64,000 nucleotides of DNA from Hellea sp. (GTDB taxonomy: Bacteria; Pseudomonadota; Alphaproteobacteria; Caulobacterales; Maricaulaceae). Below the pieces are notes generated by a model. That model was not told where the DNA came from. It was given only the letters and a program-made list of their open reading frames with translations, and searched no databases. Positions within the stretch are counted from its first letter, which is position 1. Every line of letters begins with the position of its first letter. Of this stretch, positions 7,319 through 16,529 are shown in pieces. Location: the NCBI GenBank assembly GCA_014238285.1, contig JABABK010000006.1, positions 41,666-105,665 of the forward strand, read 5' to 3'. A program made the translations under genes and the position numbers.

Positions 7319-8886
7319 TCCGCCGCGTCAACAACCTCAGGCCTCCACCGCAATACCGGCTTCCTTGCCGCCTGAGTTTCATCCAGTCTCCGCATTGGCG
7401 CGTGGACAGGAGCCGCTTGGAAGAACTCGACTTCTTTCGCTTTCGCCTTGATCGCAAGGCCGCGCATGGAAGCGATGAAACGATCGAGCTCCCCTTTACT
7501 CTCAGACTCTGTTGGCTCGATCAACATGGCGCCATGAACAACCAGAGGGAAATACATCGTCATCGGGTGATAGCCCTCATCGATCATGGCTTTGGCGAAA
7601 TCGAGTGTTGTGACACCCGTATCATCCAAAAAGTGATCGTCAAACAAGGCTTCATGCATGCAGACACCGCCAAAGGCCGGGCTCATGACATCGGATAATG
7701 ACGCCTGAATATAATTGGCGTTGAGGACCGCGTCCTCTGTGGCTTGACGCAAACCGTCAGAGCCGTGGCTCATCATGTAAGTCAGCGCGCGCGAGAACAT
7801 GCCCATCTGTCCGTGGAAGGCACACATACGGCCAAAGGTGGCTGCGCCGTCGCCCGTATTGTCTTCAACCAAGCGGTACTTATCGCCTTCTTTGACGACA
7901 AATGGCAGAGGTGCATACTCTTTTAGCGCGTCAGATAGTACGGTTGGGCCTGCACCCGGGCCGCCGCCGCCATGAGGCGTTGAGAATGTTTTGTGTAAAT
8001 TTAAGTGCATGGCATCAATGCCAAGATCGCCTGGGCGGACTCGCCCGACCAGCGCATTAAAGTTCGCGCCGTCACAATAGAAATAACCGCCAACAGAGTG
8101 GATCAAATCCGCGATCTCGATGATATCCCGTTCAAACAATCCGCATGTATTAGGATTGGTCAGCATGATACCAGCCACGTCGTCGCCGAGCTTCTCTTTC
8201 AGCGCCGCGAGATTAACGCGGCCATCGCCACTGGCTGGGATTTCATCAACTGTGAAGCCACATTGCACTGCCGAAGCCGGGTTAGTGCCGTGGGCACTTT
8301 CCGGCACGAGCACGCGGCGTTTATGGGTATGACCATCAGCATCAAGACGAGCGCGAATAGCAGCCATGCCTGCCCACTCACCGTGAGCGCCAGCTTTTGG
8401 CGTCATAGCGACAGCCGGCATGCCTGTCAGCGTGCATATCCAGTGGGATAATTCATGCATAAGCTCAAGCGCGCCCTGCACTGTGCTTTCCGGCTGAAGC
8501 GGGTGTACATCGCCAAAACCCGGCATACGCGCGACTTTTTCATTCAGCCGCGGATTATGTTTCATTGTGCAAGAGCCCAGCGGATAAACGCCAAGATCAA
8601 TCGCGTAGTTTTTTTGTGAAAGCCTTACATAATGGCGCATGGCTTGCGGTTCGGTCAAACCGGGCAGGCCAATCTCTGATGTCCTTGCATTATTGCCAAG
8701 ACGAGACTTAACGGCTTTGGCTTCCGCAAAGTCAACGCCCGTTCGGCGAGGCGTCCCAATTTCAAAGATAAGGCTTTCTGCCTGCATAAGGCCTTTATTG
8801 CCTGATATTGTTGTCACATCATTCGCGGCTGCATTTGTCATTGTGTCTGAGGGGGCCGTTGGCCGCCCTTGATTATTCATGCTCAT
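7315..8886 (-). CDS. gcvPB: Glycine dehydrogenase (decarboxylating) subunit 2
   Basis: C-terminal half of the P-protein, which decarboxylates glycine and passes the aminomethyl group to the lipoyl arm of GcvH. 523 residues. The PLP-lysine site is visible in HLNLHKTFSTPHGGGGPGAG, preceded by DGANFNALVG. The first ~35 residues are poorly conserved. The start ATGA overlaps the stop of the cupin gene, and the stop overlaps the NADAR start. P-protein is split into two subunits, as in many alphaproteobacteria and Gram-positives, rather than the single ~950-residue form. Confidence 0.95.
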   Translation of the reverse strand: MSMNNQGRPTAPSDTMTNAAANDVTTISGNKGLMQAESLIFEIGTPRRTGVDFAEAKAVKSRLGNNARTSEIGLPGLTEPQAMRHYVRLSQKNYAIDLGVYPLGSCTMKHNPRLNEKVARMPGFGDVHPLQPESTVQGALELMHELSHWICTLTGMPAVAMTPKAGAHGEWAGMAAIRARLDADGHTHKRRVLVPESAHGTNPASAVQCGFTVDEIPASGDGRVNLAALKEKLGDDVAGIMLTNPNTCGLFERDIIEIADLIHSVGGYFYCDGANFNALVGRVRPGDLGIDAMHLNLHKTFSTPHGGGGPGAGPTVLSDALKEYAPLPFVVKEGDKYRLVEDNTGDGAATFGRMCAFHGQMGMFSRALTYMMSHGSDGLRQATEDAVLNANYIQASLSDVMSPAFGGVCMHEALFDDHFLDDTGVTTLDFAKAMIDEGYHPMTMYFPLVVHGAMLIEPTESESKGELDRFIASMRGLAIKAKAKEVEFFQAAPVHAPMRRLDETQAARKPVLRWRPEVVDAAE

Positions 8887-9236
8887 GAGCTTGGCTCCTG
8901 CTTCGAGAAGAAAACGATGACCGATAGGTCTTCAGTAATATCGTGAAATTTGTGTACGATATGAGCGGCAACAAAAATATTGTCTCCGGCTTTAATATCC
9001 CGAGTAACGCCATCAGCTGTGAATTTAGACTGCCCAGATATGATGTAATAGACTTCGTCCCAATCATGAGGTTGTTGAGGGTCTATATGACCGACCGGAT
9101 ATTCTAAATACTCAACCAGCATTGTCTCATTATCTAGGAATGTATGATATTGATGACCATCTTGGCCGATCAGCGGCTTGAGGTCATCAACGTTCCAGAC
9201 ACCCTGTTCTTTGGTATTGAGGTTTTTGGTGTTCAT
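8883..9236 (-). CDS. Small cupin-domain protein inside the gcv operon
   Basis: 117 residues forming one cupin barrel. Motif 1 is seen as [14 protein letters not shown] and motif 2 as HIVHKFHDI, with His/Glu candidates for a metal site. No enzyme family can be assigned; cupins range from dioxygenases to sensors. It overlaps gcvPA by 4 bp upstream and gcvPB by 4 bp downstream, so it is embedded between the two P-protein subunits and must be made with them. A role in glycine or serine handling, or in protecting the enzyme, is inference. Confidence 0.8.
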   Translation of the reverse strand: MNTKNLNTKEQGVWNVDDLKPLIGQDGHQYHTFLDNETMLVEYLEYPVGHIDPQQPHDWDEVYYIISGQSKFTADGVTRDIKAGDNIFVAAHIVHKFHDITEDLSVIVFFSKQEPSS

Positions 9237-10576
9237 GACATCACCTCTTTCAAGGCGACTTCATAGGCCGAGATATCTTCATCTGTAGCAACTTCCGTCG
9301 CCGTGACGAGGAGGAGGTCATCTAGATCCCCGGTTAAGCGAGAGACAGGTACGCCGCCAAGTACACCTTTATCAGCTAATGCTTCAACGACATCTGCAGC
9401 GGGCTTTGTTAGTCGAAGCGTAAACTCATTGAAGAAAGTCTCAGTCACCAGTTCAACACCATCAATCGCCGAAAGACGGTCAGCGAGATCACAGGCATTG
9501 GCATGATTGACTTCAGCCATCTGGCGAAGACCGGCTTCGCCAAGGAGTGTCATATGTATCGTAAAAGCGAGGCAGCAAAGACCGGAATTGGTACAGATAT
9601 TTGACGTGGCCTTTTCCCGGCGAATATGCTGTTCGCGCGTTGAAAGCGTCAGAACGAAACCCCGGTCGCCATTGGCATCCACCGTTTCGCCGCAAACCCG
9701 GCCCGGCATTTGCCGCACAAGTTTCTGACGGCAAGCAAACAGGCCAACATGGGGACCGCCAAAGTTAAGGCCCACGCCAATGCCCTGACCTTCGCCGACA
9801 ACGATATCTGCCCCTTGTTCCCCGGGGCTCTTAATCGCGCCGAGGGCGACTGGCTCATTAAAGACAGCAATTAGGAGCGCGCCCGCGGCATGAGCGGCTT
9901 CGGCATAGGGTTCCAGATCAATAATTTCGCCAAATACATTAGGAGATTGGACGACGATACAGGCTGTTTGATCATCGATCTGATCGATGGTGGCAGAGTC
10001 ATTGCCAGGAACGCTGGCATTAGCCACGAGTTCAATGTTCAAATACTGCGCCACTGTCTGGGTCGCCGCCGCGTAATGCGGGTGAAGGCCGGAAGCCAAT
10101 ACGGCTTTTCTTTTCTTACCGCGCGCGACGCGGGTCGCCATAACCACGGCTTCGGCGCAAGCGGTCGAGCCATCATACATAGACGCATTGGCGACATCCA
10201 TGCCGGTTAAGAGCGCGACCTGTGTTTGGAACTCGAACAAAGTCTGAAGCGTGCCTTGAGAAATCTCAGGCTGATAAGGTGTATAAGCTGTCAGAAACTC
10301 CGAGCGCTGAATCAGATGGTCAACCGTTGCCGGAATATGGTGCTTGTAAGCGCCTGCGCCGCAGAAAAACGGAACCGACCCGGCTGAAATAGACTTCCCG
10401 GATAGGCGAGACATATAGCGCTCAACGGCGGCTTCGCTTTGATGCTTCGGTAGATCAATCAAACCGTCAAGAACAGCTGATTTTGGTACATCCGTGAATA
10501 GATCATCCATGGATTTTACGCCGACTTTGGCGAGCATGGCCGCGCGGTCATTATTATTCAGTGGTAGGTAGCGCAT
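9233..10576 (-). CDS. gcvPA: Glycine dehydrogenase (decarboxylating) subunit 1
   Basis: N-terminal half of P-protein; pairs with GcvPB to form the decarboxylase. 447 residues, usual for the split form. It begins [20 protein letters not shown] and contains the family signatures [20 protein letters not shown] and [14 protein letters not shown]-like [14 protein letters not shown]. It overlaps the cupin start by 4 bp and follows the small membrane protein gene by 3 bp. Expression is expected to follow the glycine riboswitch at 12671-12840. Confidence 0.95.
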   Translation of the reverse strand: MRYLPLNNNDRAAMLAKVGVKSMDDLFTDVPKSAVLDGLIDLPKHQSEAAVERYMSRLSGKSISAGSVPFFCGAGAYKHHIPATVDHLIQRSEFLTAYTPYQPEISQGTLQTLFEFQTQVALLTGMDVANASMYDGSTACAEAVVMATRVARGKKRKAVLASGLHPHYAAATQTVAQYLNIELVANASVPGNDSATIDQIDDQTACIVVQSPNVFGEIIDLEPYAEAAHAAGALLIAVFNEPVALGAIKSPGEQGADIVVGEGQGIGVGLNFGGPHVGLFACRQKLVRQMPGRVCGETVDANGDRGFVLTLSTREQHIRREKATSNICTNSGLCCLAFTIHMTLLGEAGLRQMAEVNHANACDLADRLSAIDGVELVTETFFNEFTLRLTKPAADVVEALADKGVLGGVPVSRLTGDLDDLLLVTATEVATDEDISAYEVALKEVMS

Positions 10577-10579
10577 AGC

Positions 10580-10975
10580 TTATCCCTTATTTTGAAACAT
10601 GATAAAGGCCGTCATGGCCGCCAAAACAAGGCCGATAATATCGACCATAGCAATTTTTCCGAGAGGCCCGGCCATCTGGCCGCGCATGAAGGCAAAGACA
10701 ATGAAAGAGCCCATACTGATAGCGCCGCCAATCAAAGCGGGCCAGCGCAGATGCGGCATGTGAGCTGCCGTCGCCAATGCCAGACCGACAAGCCCCAACA
10801 GCAAAGCTCTGTGCTGCAATAACGTCATCAACTCCATATTTTCTGGCGCAATCCCGTAAAGAGATTGCATTTTTGACGGCATTACCGCCGAGATCACAGG
10901 CACCATATTGATCAGTGCCATAATCCAGAAAAGTATAGGAAGTATTTTATCCACTTGGTCTCTTTTCGGCTTCAT
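10580..10975 (-). CDS. Small four-helix membrane protein, unknown
   Basis: 131 residues with about four hydrophobic segments (ILPILFWIMALINMVPVIS, ALLLGLVGLALATAA, WPALIGGAISMGSFIVFAF and IIGLVLAAMTAFIMF). No family motif that I can name. It lies 3 bp upstream of gcvPA and downstream of an inverted repeat that separates it from gcvH. It may be part of the glycine operon or have its own promoter. A glycine transporter is unlikely at this size. Confidence 0.65.
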   Translation of the reverse strand: MKPKRDQVDKILPILFWIMALINMVPVISAVMPSKMQSLYGIAPENMELMTLLQHRALLLGLVGLALATAAHMPHLRWPALIGGAISMGSFIVFAFMRGQMAGPLGKIAMVDIIGLVLAAMTAFIMFQNKG

Positions 10976-11084
10976 CCTTCGTCAGGCTCAGGATGAGGGT
11001 TGTTGTTGATCAATTACCATTCCAACCCTGACAAAATGAGGATTAGCGGTTTAGAAAATTCCTCATCCTGAGCCTGACGAAGGA
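10975..11084. repeat. Inverted repeat with 24-bp perfect arms between gcvH and the membrane-protein gene
   Basis: TCCTTCGTCAGGCTCAGGAT... at 10975-10998 and its exact complement at 11061-11084 flank a 62-bp interior. The core (CTCATCCTGAGCCTGACGAAGGA) is of the kind dispersed in many alphaproteobacterial genomes. It sits inside the gcv operon and could stabilise or attenuate the upstream mRNA. Confidence 0.85.
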
Positions 11085-11099
11085 CGAGGAATTATGAGC

Positions 11100-11471
11100 T
11101 TAAAGCCCGTCGCAAAACGTCTTATAAGCAGCTTCATCCATGAGAGCTTCTAGCTGGGACGCGTCTGCAATCTTCATCTTGAAAAACCAGCCCGCATCTT
11201 CGGAACTTGCATTGACTGTTTCAGGCGCATCTTCGAGAGCGCCGTTGTTTTCTGTGACCTCGCCGCCAACAGGGGCGTAAATGTCAGAGGCGGCTTTTAC
11301 GGATTCGACTACGGCCGCATCATCGCCTTTTTCAAAGCTAGTCCCGACATCAGGCAGTTCGACAAACACGATGTCGCCAAGGGCTTTTTGCGCGTAATCT
11401 GAAATACCCACAGTTCCAATATCTCCATCAACTTTGATGTATTCGTGATCTTCTGAATAATATGTCGTCAT
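11100..11471 (-). CDS. gcvH: Glycine cleavage system H protein
   Basis: Lipoyl carrier that shuttles the aminomethyl intermediate between P-, T- and L-proteins. 123 residues from the ATG at 11471 ([13 protein letters not shown]), the standard start; a longer reading to 11513 would overlap gcvT. The lipoylation lysine is in [15 protein letters not shown]. It follows gcvT by 13 bp with a GGAGGACCCCC-type ribosome-binding site. Second gene of the riboswitch operon. Confidence 0.96.
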   Translation of the reverse strand: MTTYYSEDHEYIKVDGDIGTVGISDYAQKALGDIVFVELPDVGTSFEKGDDAAVVESVKAASDIYAPVGGEVTENNGALEDAPETVNASSEDAGWFFKMKIADASQLEALMDEAAYKTFCDGL

Positions 11472-11484
11472 GGCGGGGGTCCTC

Positions 11485-12639
11485 CTATCCGCGTTTATAA
11501 TTATGGGGCGCAAATGGCATTTTCACGACCTTGGCAGGCCGGGCCTTACCCCGAACAATAAGATTAAGCGGTGTGCCCGCTTTGAAGTTTTTACGGGTGA
11601 CATAACCCATAGCGATTGGGCCGCCGACGGTTGGGCCAAAACCACCTGATGTAATTTCGCCGATCTTATTTCCGTCCATGTCCTGAATTTCAGTATGCTC
11701 GCGTGCTGGCGCTCTACCCTCGGGCAAAATACCGACCAATCGCTTGCTTTGCTTATTGGCAAGATCGGCTTCTATTCGGGCCGCGCCTATATAGTCACAG
11801 CCGCTGCGGCGGTGTTTTTGAACAGACCAGATCAGTCCGGCTTCAATCGGCGACACAGTGGTATCAATATCATGGCCGTAAAGACAAAGCCCGGCTTCCA
11901 TACGAAGACTATCGCGGGCGCCAAGACCGATAAGCTCCACATCGGGATGCTCTAAAAGCTTATCAACAAGCCATTCTGCGTCAGGATGTTTGACAGCGAT
12001 TTCATAGCCGTCTTCGCCCGTATAGCCAGAGCGCGACACATGACACCAGCAATCGGCCATGGTCTCACCTAAGGGTAAATCCGTATGGGTCATAAAGATC
12101 AAATCTTTGACCTTAGCGTTCAAACTTCCTAAAACTTCGGCCGCTTTTGGGCCTTGAAGCGCAATCAAGGACATACTGTCATCCAAAATATCTAATTTGA
12201 CATTATCAGGTATATGCTTTTGCAAATGTGCATAATCTTGATCTTTACAGCCCGCATTCACAACCAAATAGATTTTATGGGTATGGCCTGCAAATCCAAG
12301 GCGGGAGATCATCAGATCATCAAGAATACCGCCTTCTTCATTGAGGAATTGGGAATAGCGCTGCTGACCAGGCTCTAAGCTTTGAATATCAGCGGGGACG
12401 AGTTTCTCTAGCGCCTTGGCTGCCGTTGCAAAATCGCCGTCTTCAGGAATGAGGAAACACTGTCCCATATGAGAGACGTCAAACAATCCACATTTTTCGC
12501 GGGTGTGTTCATGCTCTTTCATAATACCAAGCGGATATTGCACGGGCATATCATAGCCGGCAAAGGGCACCATTTTTGCGCCCGCAGCCACGTGTATAGC
12601 GTGGAGCGTTGTTTTGATTAAGTCTTGTGTATCAGTCAT
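11485..12639 (-). CDS. gcvT: Aminomethyltransferase (glycine cleavage T protein)
   Basis: Transfers the methylene carbon from aminomethyl-GcvH to tetrahydrofolate, releasing ammonia. 384 residues from the ATG at 12639 ([16 protein letters not shown]). A reading to 12675 would extend into the riboswitch, so it is rejected. Motifs: [18 protein letters not shown], the FDVSHMGQ folate-domain signature, and [10 protein letters not shown] then [18 protein letters not shown]. First gene of the glycine-cleavage operon, directly behind the tandem glycine riboswitch. Confidence 0.96.
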   Translation of the reverse strand: MTDTQDLIKTTLHAIHVAAGAKMVPFAGYDMPVQYPLGIMKEHEHTREKCGLFDVSHMGQCFLIPEDGDFATAAKALEKLVPADIQSLEPGQQRYSQFLNEEGGILDDLMISRLGFAGHTHKIYLVVNAGCKDQDYAHLQKHIPDNVKLDILDDSMSLIALQGPKAAEVLGSLNAKVKDLIFMTHTDLPLGETMADCWCHVSRSGYTGEDGYEIAVKHPDAEWLVDKLLEHPDVELIGLGARDSLRMEAGLCLYGHDIDTTVSPIEAGLIWSVQKHRRSGCDYIGAARIEADLANKQSKRLVGILPEGRAPAREHTEIQDMDGNKIGEITSGGFGPTVGGPIAMGYVTRKNFKAGTPLNLIVRGKARPAKVVKMPFAPHNYKRG

Positions 12640-12670
12640 GCAGCACCTTTCAGCGATTGATTCGCTTAGT

Positions 12671-12840
12671 GCCACCTGCTGTCCTCTTAGGCCTGAGAGA
12701 TTTACTCCGTCGGCGGGGCCTCACACCTATAGGGCCCTCTTTCCAGCATCTATATATCCGATCGGTCCGTATGCCTGAGCGTTTCCGGTAGCGGTTGCGT
12801 CTTCGGCGGCCGTTTTATTATTGCGACTCTCTCCCGATGG
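12671..12840 (-). promoter_or_regulatory. Tandem glycine riboswitch (two aptamers) controlling the gcv operon
   Basis: Read on the minus strand, aptamer 1 shows CGGGAGAGAGTC, GCCGCCGAAGACGCAACC and ACGCTCAGGCA. Aptamer 2 shows GCTGGAAAGAGGGCC, CCGCCGACGGAGTAAATC and TCTCAGGCCTAAGAGGACAG. These are the conserved cores of the cooperative two-aptamer gcvT RNA. It ends about 32 nt before the gcvT start. Glycine binding normally turns such operons on. There is no clear terminator hairpin with T-run after it, so control of translation initiation is a good possibility. Confidence 0.95.
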
Positions 12841-12847
12841 ATGCGGA

Positions 12848-12876
12848 CTTATAATCGGACACCATGACAGAGGCAA
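12848..12876 (-). promoter_or_regulatory. Promoter of the glycine-cleavage operon
   Basis: TTGCCT (12876-12871), 17-bp spacer, TATAAG (12853-12848) on the minus strand. Transcription would start at about 12841, exactly at the 5' edge of the riboswitch, which strongly supports the call. Confidence 0.65.
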
Positions 12877-12979
12877 GGGTTTTTAATAGATGACATAAGC
12901 GCTATAAATACTTTGTTAGTAAGTTGATTTTTCAACCAAGCTCTAAAAAAACAAGGATAACTAGACCAAGTTCGGTCTT

Positions 12980-12995
12980 TTAGTAAATTGTTAAC
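12980..12995. promoter_or_regulatory. CtrA-like binding box
   Basis: TTAG-TAAATTG-TTAAC matches the CtrA consensus TTAA-N7-TTAAC with one mismatch, and reads on as TTAACCAC. It lies about 80 bp upstream of the response regulator gene. CtrA is the cell-cycle master regulator of many alphaproteobacteria. Sequence match only. Confidence 0.45.
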
Positions 12996-13076
12996 CACAA
13001 ATATTACGCCTTATTAAAACCCTTACGCCTCACACAACTTATAGGATGTGGAATCATGCGTTGGAGGCGCAAGAAC

Positions 13077-13937
13077 ATGGCAACAAAAGACATAAAATTC
13101 GGACAGGTGCCTGTCCTAATCATTGATTACAACGAGATGAACAGCACAGTGCTGAATATGCAGCTCAAACCAACGGGTTTACGACCGATTTTCGCGCCCA
13201 GTGCCGAAAAAGGTCTCTCTATCTTAAAGCTTGCCAAGGAATGTGACATTCCCATCCCGATTGTTATTTGCGATTATCAAATGGCCAGTCTGAATGGATT
13301 AGAATTTGTCAAAGCCATTCGGCGTGACCCACTCATCAAAAACACACAGGTCATATTGCTCACATCTGAAAACATCGGCCAAGCGAAACAACATTTCATG
13401 GACCTTGATGTCCATCAATTCTTACCGCGCCCTTGCTCCGTCGACACACTCATAAAATCAATCGCGAAATATGTTCCGCCTTTGGAAACGCCTGTTCAGG
13501 TGGCCAGCTCGAAAGAGGGCATTCGCATTTTGGCAGCAGATGATGATCCGGTGAACCTTGTCGTCATCAAAGGTTTTTTGAATTTGGCGGGCTATACGGT
13601 CGACACGGTGAAAGACGGTGTTGAAGCCGTGAAAGCCTTTCAGAACATCAATTATGACCTGATCCTCATGGATATCTGCATGCCAATAATGGACGGTGTT
13701 TTTGCCACTATTCAAATAAGAGAGATCGAGTCTAAACAAAACAAACGACCAGTCCCGATTGTTGCCGTAACCGCCCACTTCACACCTACTCAACGCACTC
13801 GCTATCTTGAAGTTGGTATGAATGATGTTATCGCCAAACCCATTAGAAAAGTCACGATTGATAACTGTCTTGAAAAATGGTGTCCGCGCTATCCAGTGGC
13901 CAATCAGGCCAATCCACAGCGACTTGCTAGCGGTTAG
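13077..13937 (+). CDS. Response regulator with two receiver domains and no output domain
   Basis: 286 residues from the ATG at 13077, preceded by GGAGG 10 nt upstream. Receiver 1 (about residues 7-130) has the phospho-acceptor region IVICDYQM and LLTSE, but the usual lysine of the KP motif is Arg (FLPRPCS), so signalling may be altered. Receiver 2 (about 150-275) is canonical: AADDDPVN, LILMDICMPIMDG, VAVTAH, IAKPI. There is no DNA-binding, GGDEF or kinase part, so it likely acts through protein-protein contact or as a phosphate relay/sink, rather like the N-terminus of PleD. No cognate kinase is adjacent. A CtrA-like box lies upstream. Confidence 0.88.
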   Translation: MATKDIKFGQVPVLIIDYNEMNSTVLNMQLKPTGLRPIFAPSAEKGLSILKLAKECDIPIPIVICDYQMASLNGLEFVKAIRRDPLIKNTQVILLTSENIGQAKQHFMDLDVHQFLPRPCSVDTLIKSIAKYVPPLETPVQVASSKEGIRILAADDDPVNLVVIKGFLNLAGYTVDTVKDGVEAVKAFQNINYDLILMDICMPIMDGVFATIQIREIESKQNKRPVPIVAVTAHFTPTQRTRYLEVGMNDVIAKPIRKVTIDNCLEKWCPRYPVANQANPQRLASG

Positions 13938-13961
13938 GCAACTGACAAAAATCCCCCACGA

Positions 13962-14000
13962 AGTTTTAGGAAATAGGCGACAAGCCTGTTTCCTAAAACT
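13962..14000. terminator. Bidirectional terminator hairpin between convergent genes
   Basis: AGTTTTAGGAAA / TTTCCTAAAACT is a perfect 12-bp stem, continued inside by AGGC/GCCT around a GACAA loop. It lies between the response regulator (+) and argS (-), and runs of T/A at both ends would serve both strands. Confidence 0.75.
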
Positions 14001-14005
14001 ATTAA

Positions 14006-15796
14006 TTACATGCGTTCAGGAACCTCGATCCCTATAATAGACAGACCTAGCTCTAATTGGCGTAATGTCAGCTCTGCAAAAGATAGCCGAGAGGCTTTGA
14101 TATCATCAGGCACGTCATCCTTTAGCATTGGACATTCCGTATAAAAACGCGAAAAGCTCTGCGCCAAACGATATATATGCTCACACAAAATATGCGGCGC
14201 GCGCTTTGCAGCTGCTTGCTCAAGGGCGCGATCAAATGCATCCAGCGAGAGCAAAAGCTGACTCTCTGCCTTTTCGGTAATCTCAATTGAGCCTGCTGAA
14301 ACGCCTTGTTCATGCGCGCGACGTAATATCGATTTTATCCGAGCCGCGGCATAAAGAAGATAGGGACCTGTCTTGCCTTCAAACGATACAAATCGCTCGA
14401 TATCAAAAACATAATTGGTTGTCCGCTGGTTCTGTAAGTCTGCAAATTTCAAAGCAGCCATTCCGACCTTGTTCGCGACATCCTCGCGCTCTGCGGCATC
14501 AAAATCTTGCATGGATGCATTTTCTTCGAGGCGCTTAGCAGCGGCCGTATGCATCATCTCTGTAAGATCGGCCAAGCGCAACACACCGCCGTCACGGGTC
14601 GTGAACGGCTTACCGTCAGCACCGTTGACAGTCCCAAATCCAAGATGCTCTAGCTGATCACGTTCATACCACCCTGCCCGAACGGCGGCGCGAAAGACTT
14701 GATCAAAATGCATGGCTTGGCGCTGATCAACGACATATAAAATCAGATCAGGATCGATCTCATTTTTCCGGTCAATCAGGGTCGCGAGATCAGTTGTGTG
14801 ATAAAGCACCGCGCCAGTACGAGCCCGCAGCATAACCGGCGGAATACCTTTGCGCTTTTCAGCATCATAATTTTCATCAACCTGAATGATCAGCGCGCCG
14901 TCGCTTTCTTCGGTAATGCCTTGAGCTGTCATTGCTTCGATCATACCGGGTATTAATGGATCAACAGAGGCTTCGCCCTTCCAAAGATCAAACTCTACGC
15001 CTAGCTCGCCATAGCCTGCTTTAAGATATTCAATCGAGATGCGAATGAAGTGATCAAGAAGAGCGCGATATCCAACGCGGCCAGATTGTAGCTCGGCAGT
15101 GGCTTGCTGTGATAACTGTAAACGTTCGGGATCAGCTTTAGATTTGCTACTAGCGGCAGGATATAGATGCGCCATATCGTCCATAGTCACAGGACTCTCT
15201 TCAGGAAACCTATCCGTAATACCGTTATCAAAATAAGGTAGGTCGGGCTGTTCAAATTCCAGTTCAGAAATCAGATGGCCCATTTGCAGCCCCCAATCAC
15301 CAAGATGGACATCACCGATAACGTTGTGACCTCGAAAGCGCATGAGACGTTTAAGGCTTTCGCCAATGACGGCCGACCGTAAATGACCAACATGCATAGG
15401 TTTGGCAACATTTGCCCCGCCATAATCAATGACGATAGTTTTAGTATCGGCCTTAACCGCGCCCGTACGCTCATCATCCAAGAGAATATTTGCGCGGTCC
15501 GCAATAATATTTTCGGACGGAATAATATTGATAAAACCAGGCCCGGCAATTTCCATGCCTGCAATGGCTGGATGGACGCTTAAAGCCTCAACAACTTTGG
15601 CGGCTATTTCGCGAGGATTGGACTTCTCGCCCTTCTTTTTCAGAAAGCCTGCGGCTGCCATGGCGCCATTACATTGAAACGGCGCAAGATCAGGTCGGTC
15701 GGATTCTCGCACAGCACCATATTGCGCCGGAAAACCCATTTCTTCAAAGACAGCCCGAGTCGCGCCGCCTAATATATCCAAGACTGAATTTGACAT
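14006..15796 (-). CDS. argS: Arginyl-tRNA synthetase
   Basis: Charges tRNA-Arg. 596 residues, class I. An N-terminal additional domain is followed by GGANVAKPMHVGHLRSAVIG, which contains the HVGH version of the HIGH signature. The C-terminal half has the helical anticodon-binding domain ending EVPERM, the typical ArgS terminus (...V..RM). A lipoprotein gene lies 9 bp upstream in the same direction and is probably co-transcribed. The ATG at 15796 gives the normal start (MSNSVLDILGG). Confidence 0.95.
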   Translation of the reverse strand: MSNSVLDILGGATRAVFEEMGFPAQYGAVRESDRPDLAPFQCNGAMAAAGFLKKKGEKSNPREIAAKVVEALSVHPAIAGMEIAGPGFINIIPSENIIADRANILLDDERTGAVKADTKTIVIDYGGANVAKPMHVGHLRSAVIGESLKRLMRFRGHNVIGDVHLGDWGLQMGHLISELEFEQPDLPYFDNGITDRFPEESPVTMDDMAHLYPAASSKSKADPERLQLSQQATAELQSGRVGYRALLDHFIRISIEYLKAGYGELGVEFDLWKGEASVDPLIPGMIEAMTAQGITEESDGALIIQVDENYDAEKRKGIPPVMLRARTGAVLYHTTDLATLIDRKNEIDPDLILYVVDQRQAMHFDQVFRAAVRAGWYERDQLEHLGFGTVNGADGKPFTTRDGGVLRLADLTEMMHTAAAKRLEENASMQDFDAAEREDVANKVGMAALKFADLQNQRTTNYVFDIERFVSFEGKTGPYLLYAAARIKSILRRAHEQGVSAGSIEITEKAESQLLLSLDAFDRALEQAAAKRAPHILCEHIYRLAQSFSRFYTECPMLKDDVPDDIKASRLSFAELTLRQLELGLSIIGIEVPERM

Positions 15797-15805
15797 GAAA
15801 GCCTG

Positions 15806-16390
15806 CTAGTTTTGGCCAGCTGAGACGCGGAATCGTTTACCTTCAGCATTAAAGGCGCGCTGTTCTGGCGTCACAACAAATCCGACAGCGATTTCAAAGT
15901 TAATACCTGACGTGTTTTCACCTAATCGCGGAATGGTTATTCTATTGATTTTTTCCGTAATTGACACGCGGTCCTGCCCCGGAGGGAACTTGACCGTAAT
16001 CGGGAAAACTTCTTTGTGAATCACAGCAACATTTTTACGTGTAACCGCGATGAAATATTCATAGGTCGCAACATCGCCGCTCGCCGCAGGTCCGCGGCCA
16101 AAATCCATATCAATTTCCATATCTGCCACAATAGGTTCAAGATCGTAATAACGGCAAAGACTACGGATATTTCCAATTTCTCCCGTAAAGCCTACACTGG
16201 CAAAACTTTCTGGGCCCTTAAGCTCAACAATACGCTGAGCATCATATAGAGAAAAAGCCCGCGGACATGGTCCAGGATTGGATTTGGTAGCAGCATCTCC
16301 AAAGGCGAAAACGTCCTTCGTAGATTGACAACCACTTAGAGCCATTAATGCAACCACGGTCAGAGCGGTTAAAGTTTTTGTATTACCCAT
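15806..16390 (-). CDS. Predicted lipoprotein upstream of argS, unknown
   Basis: 194 residues. Lipobox ALSGC at residue ~20 after MGNTKTLTALTVVALM marks it for lipid attachment in the envelope. The mature part is a beta-rich domain (VATYEYFIAVTRKNVAVIHK, then VFPITVKFPPGQDRVSI) with two further cysteines. I know no function. The gene ends 9 bp before argS, and this coupling suggests only a shared promoter. Divergent from ispH with a 139-bp gap containing the perfect palindrome GTTGATATCAAC (16409-16420), a possible operator. Confidence 0.75.
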   Translation of the reverse strand: MGNTKTLTALTVVALMALSGCQSTKDVFAFGDAATKSNPGPCPRAFSLYDAQRIVELKGPESFASVGFTGEIGNIRSLCRYYDLEPIVADMEIDMDFGRGPAASGDVATYEYFIAVTRKNVAVIHKEVFPITVKFPPGQDRVSITEKINRITIPRLGENTSGINFEIAVGFVVTPEQRAFNAEGKRFRVSAGQN

Positions 16391-16529
16391 TATTTTGCCT
16401 TAATTCGGGTTGATATCAACTCGGCTATAGCCTGTATATGCGCAGTCTGCTACATCACAGTTCACGCATTGTCTACTATCGGGTTCGGCAATCTGCCGCA
16501 ACGATATATGACCAGATGAGGATAATTTA

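Noticed and set aside
12640-12675. Longer gcvT reading from 12675
   Set aside because: It would extend coding sequence into the end of the second glycine aptamer; the ATG at 12639 gives the normal N-terminus.
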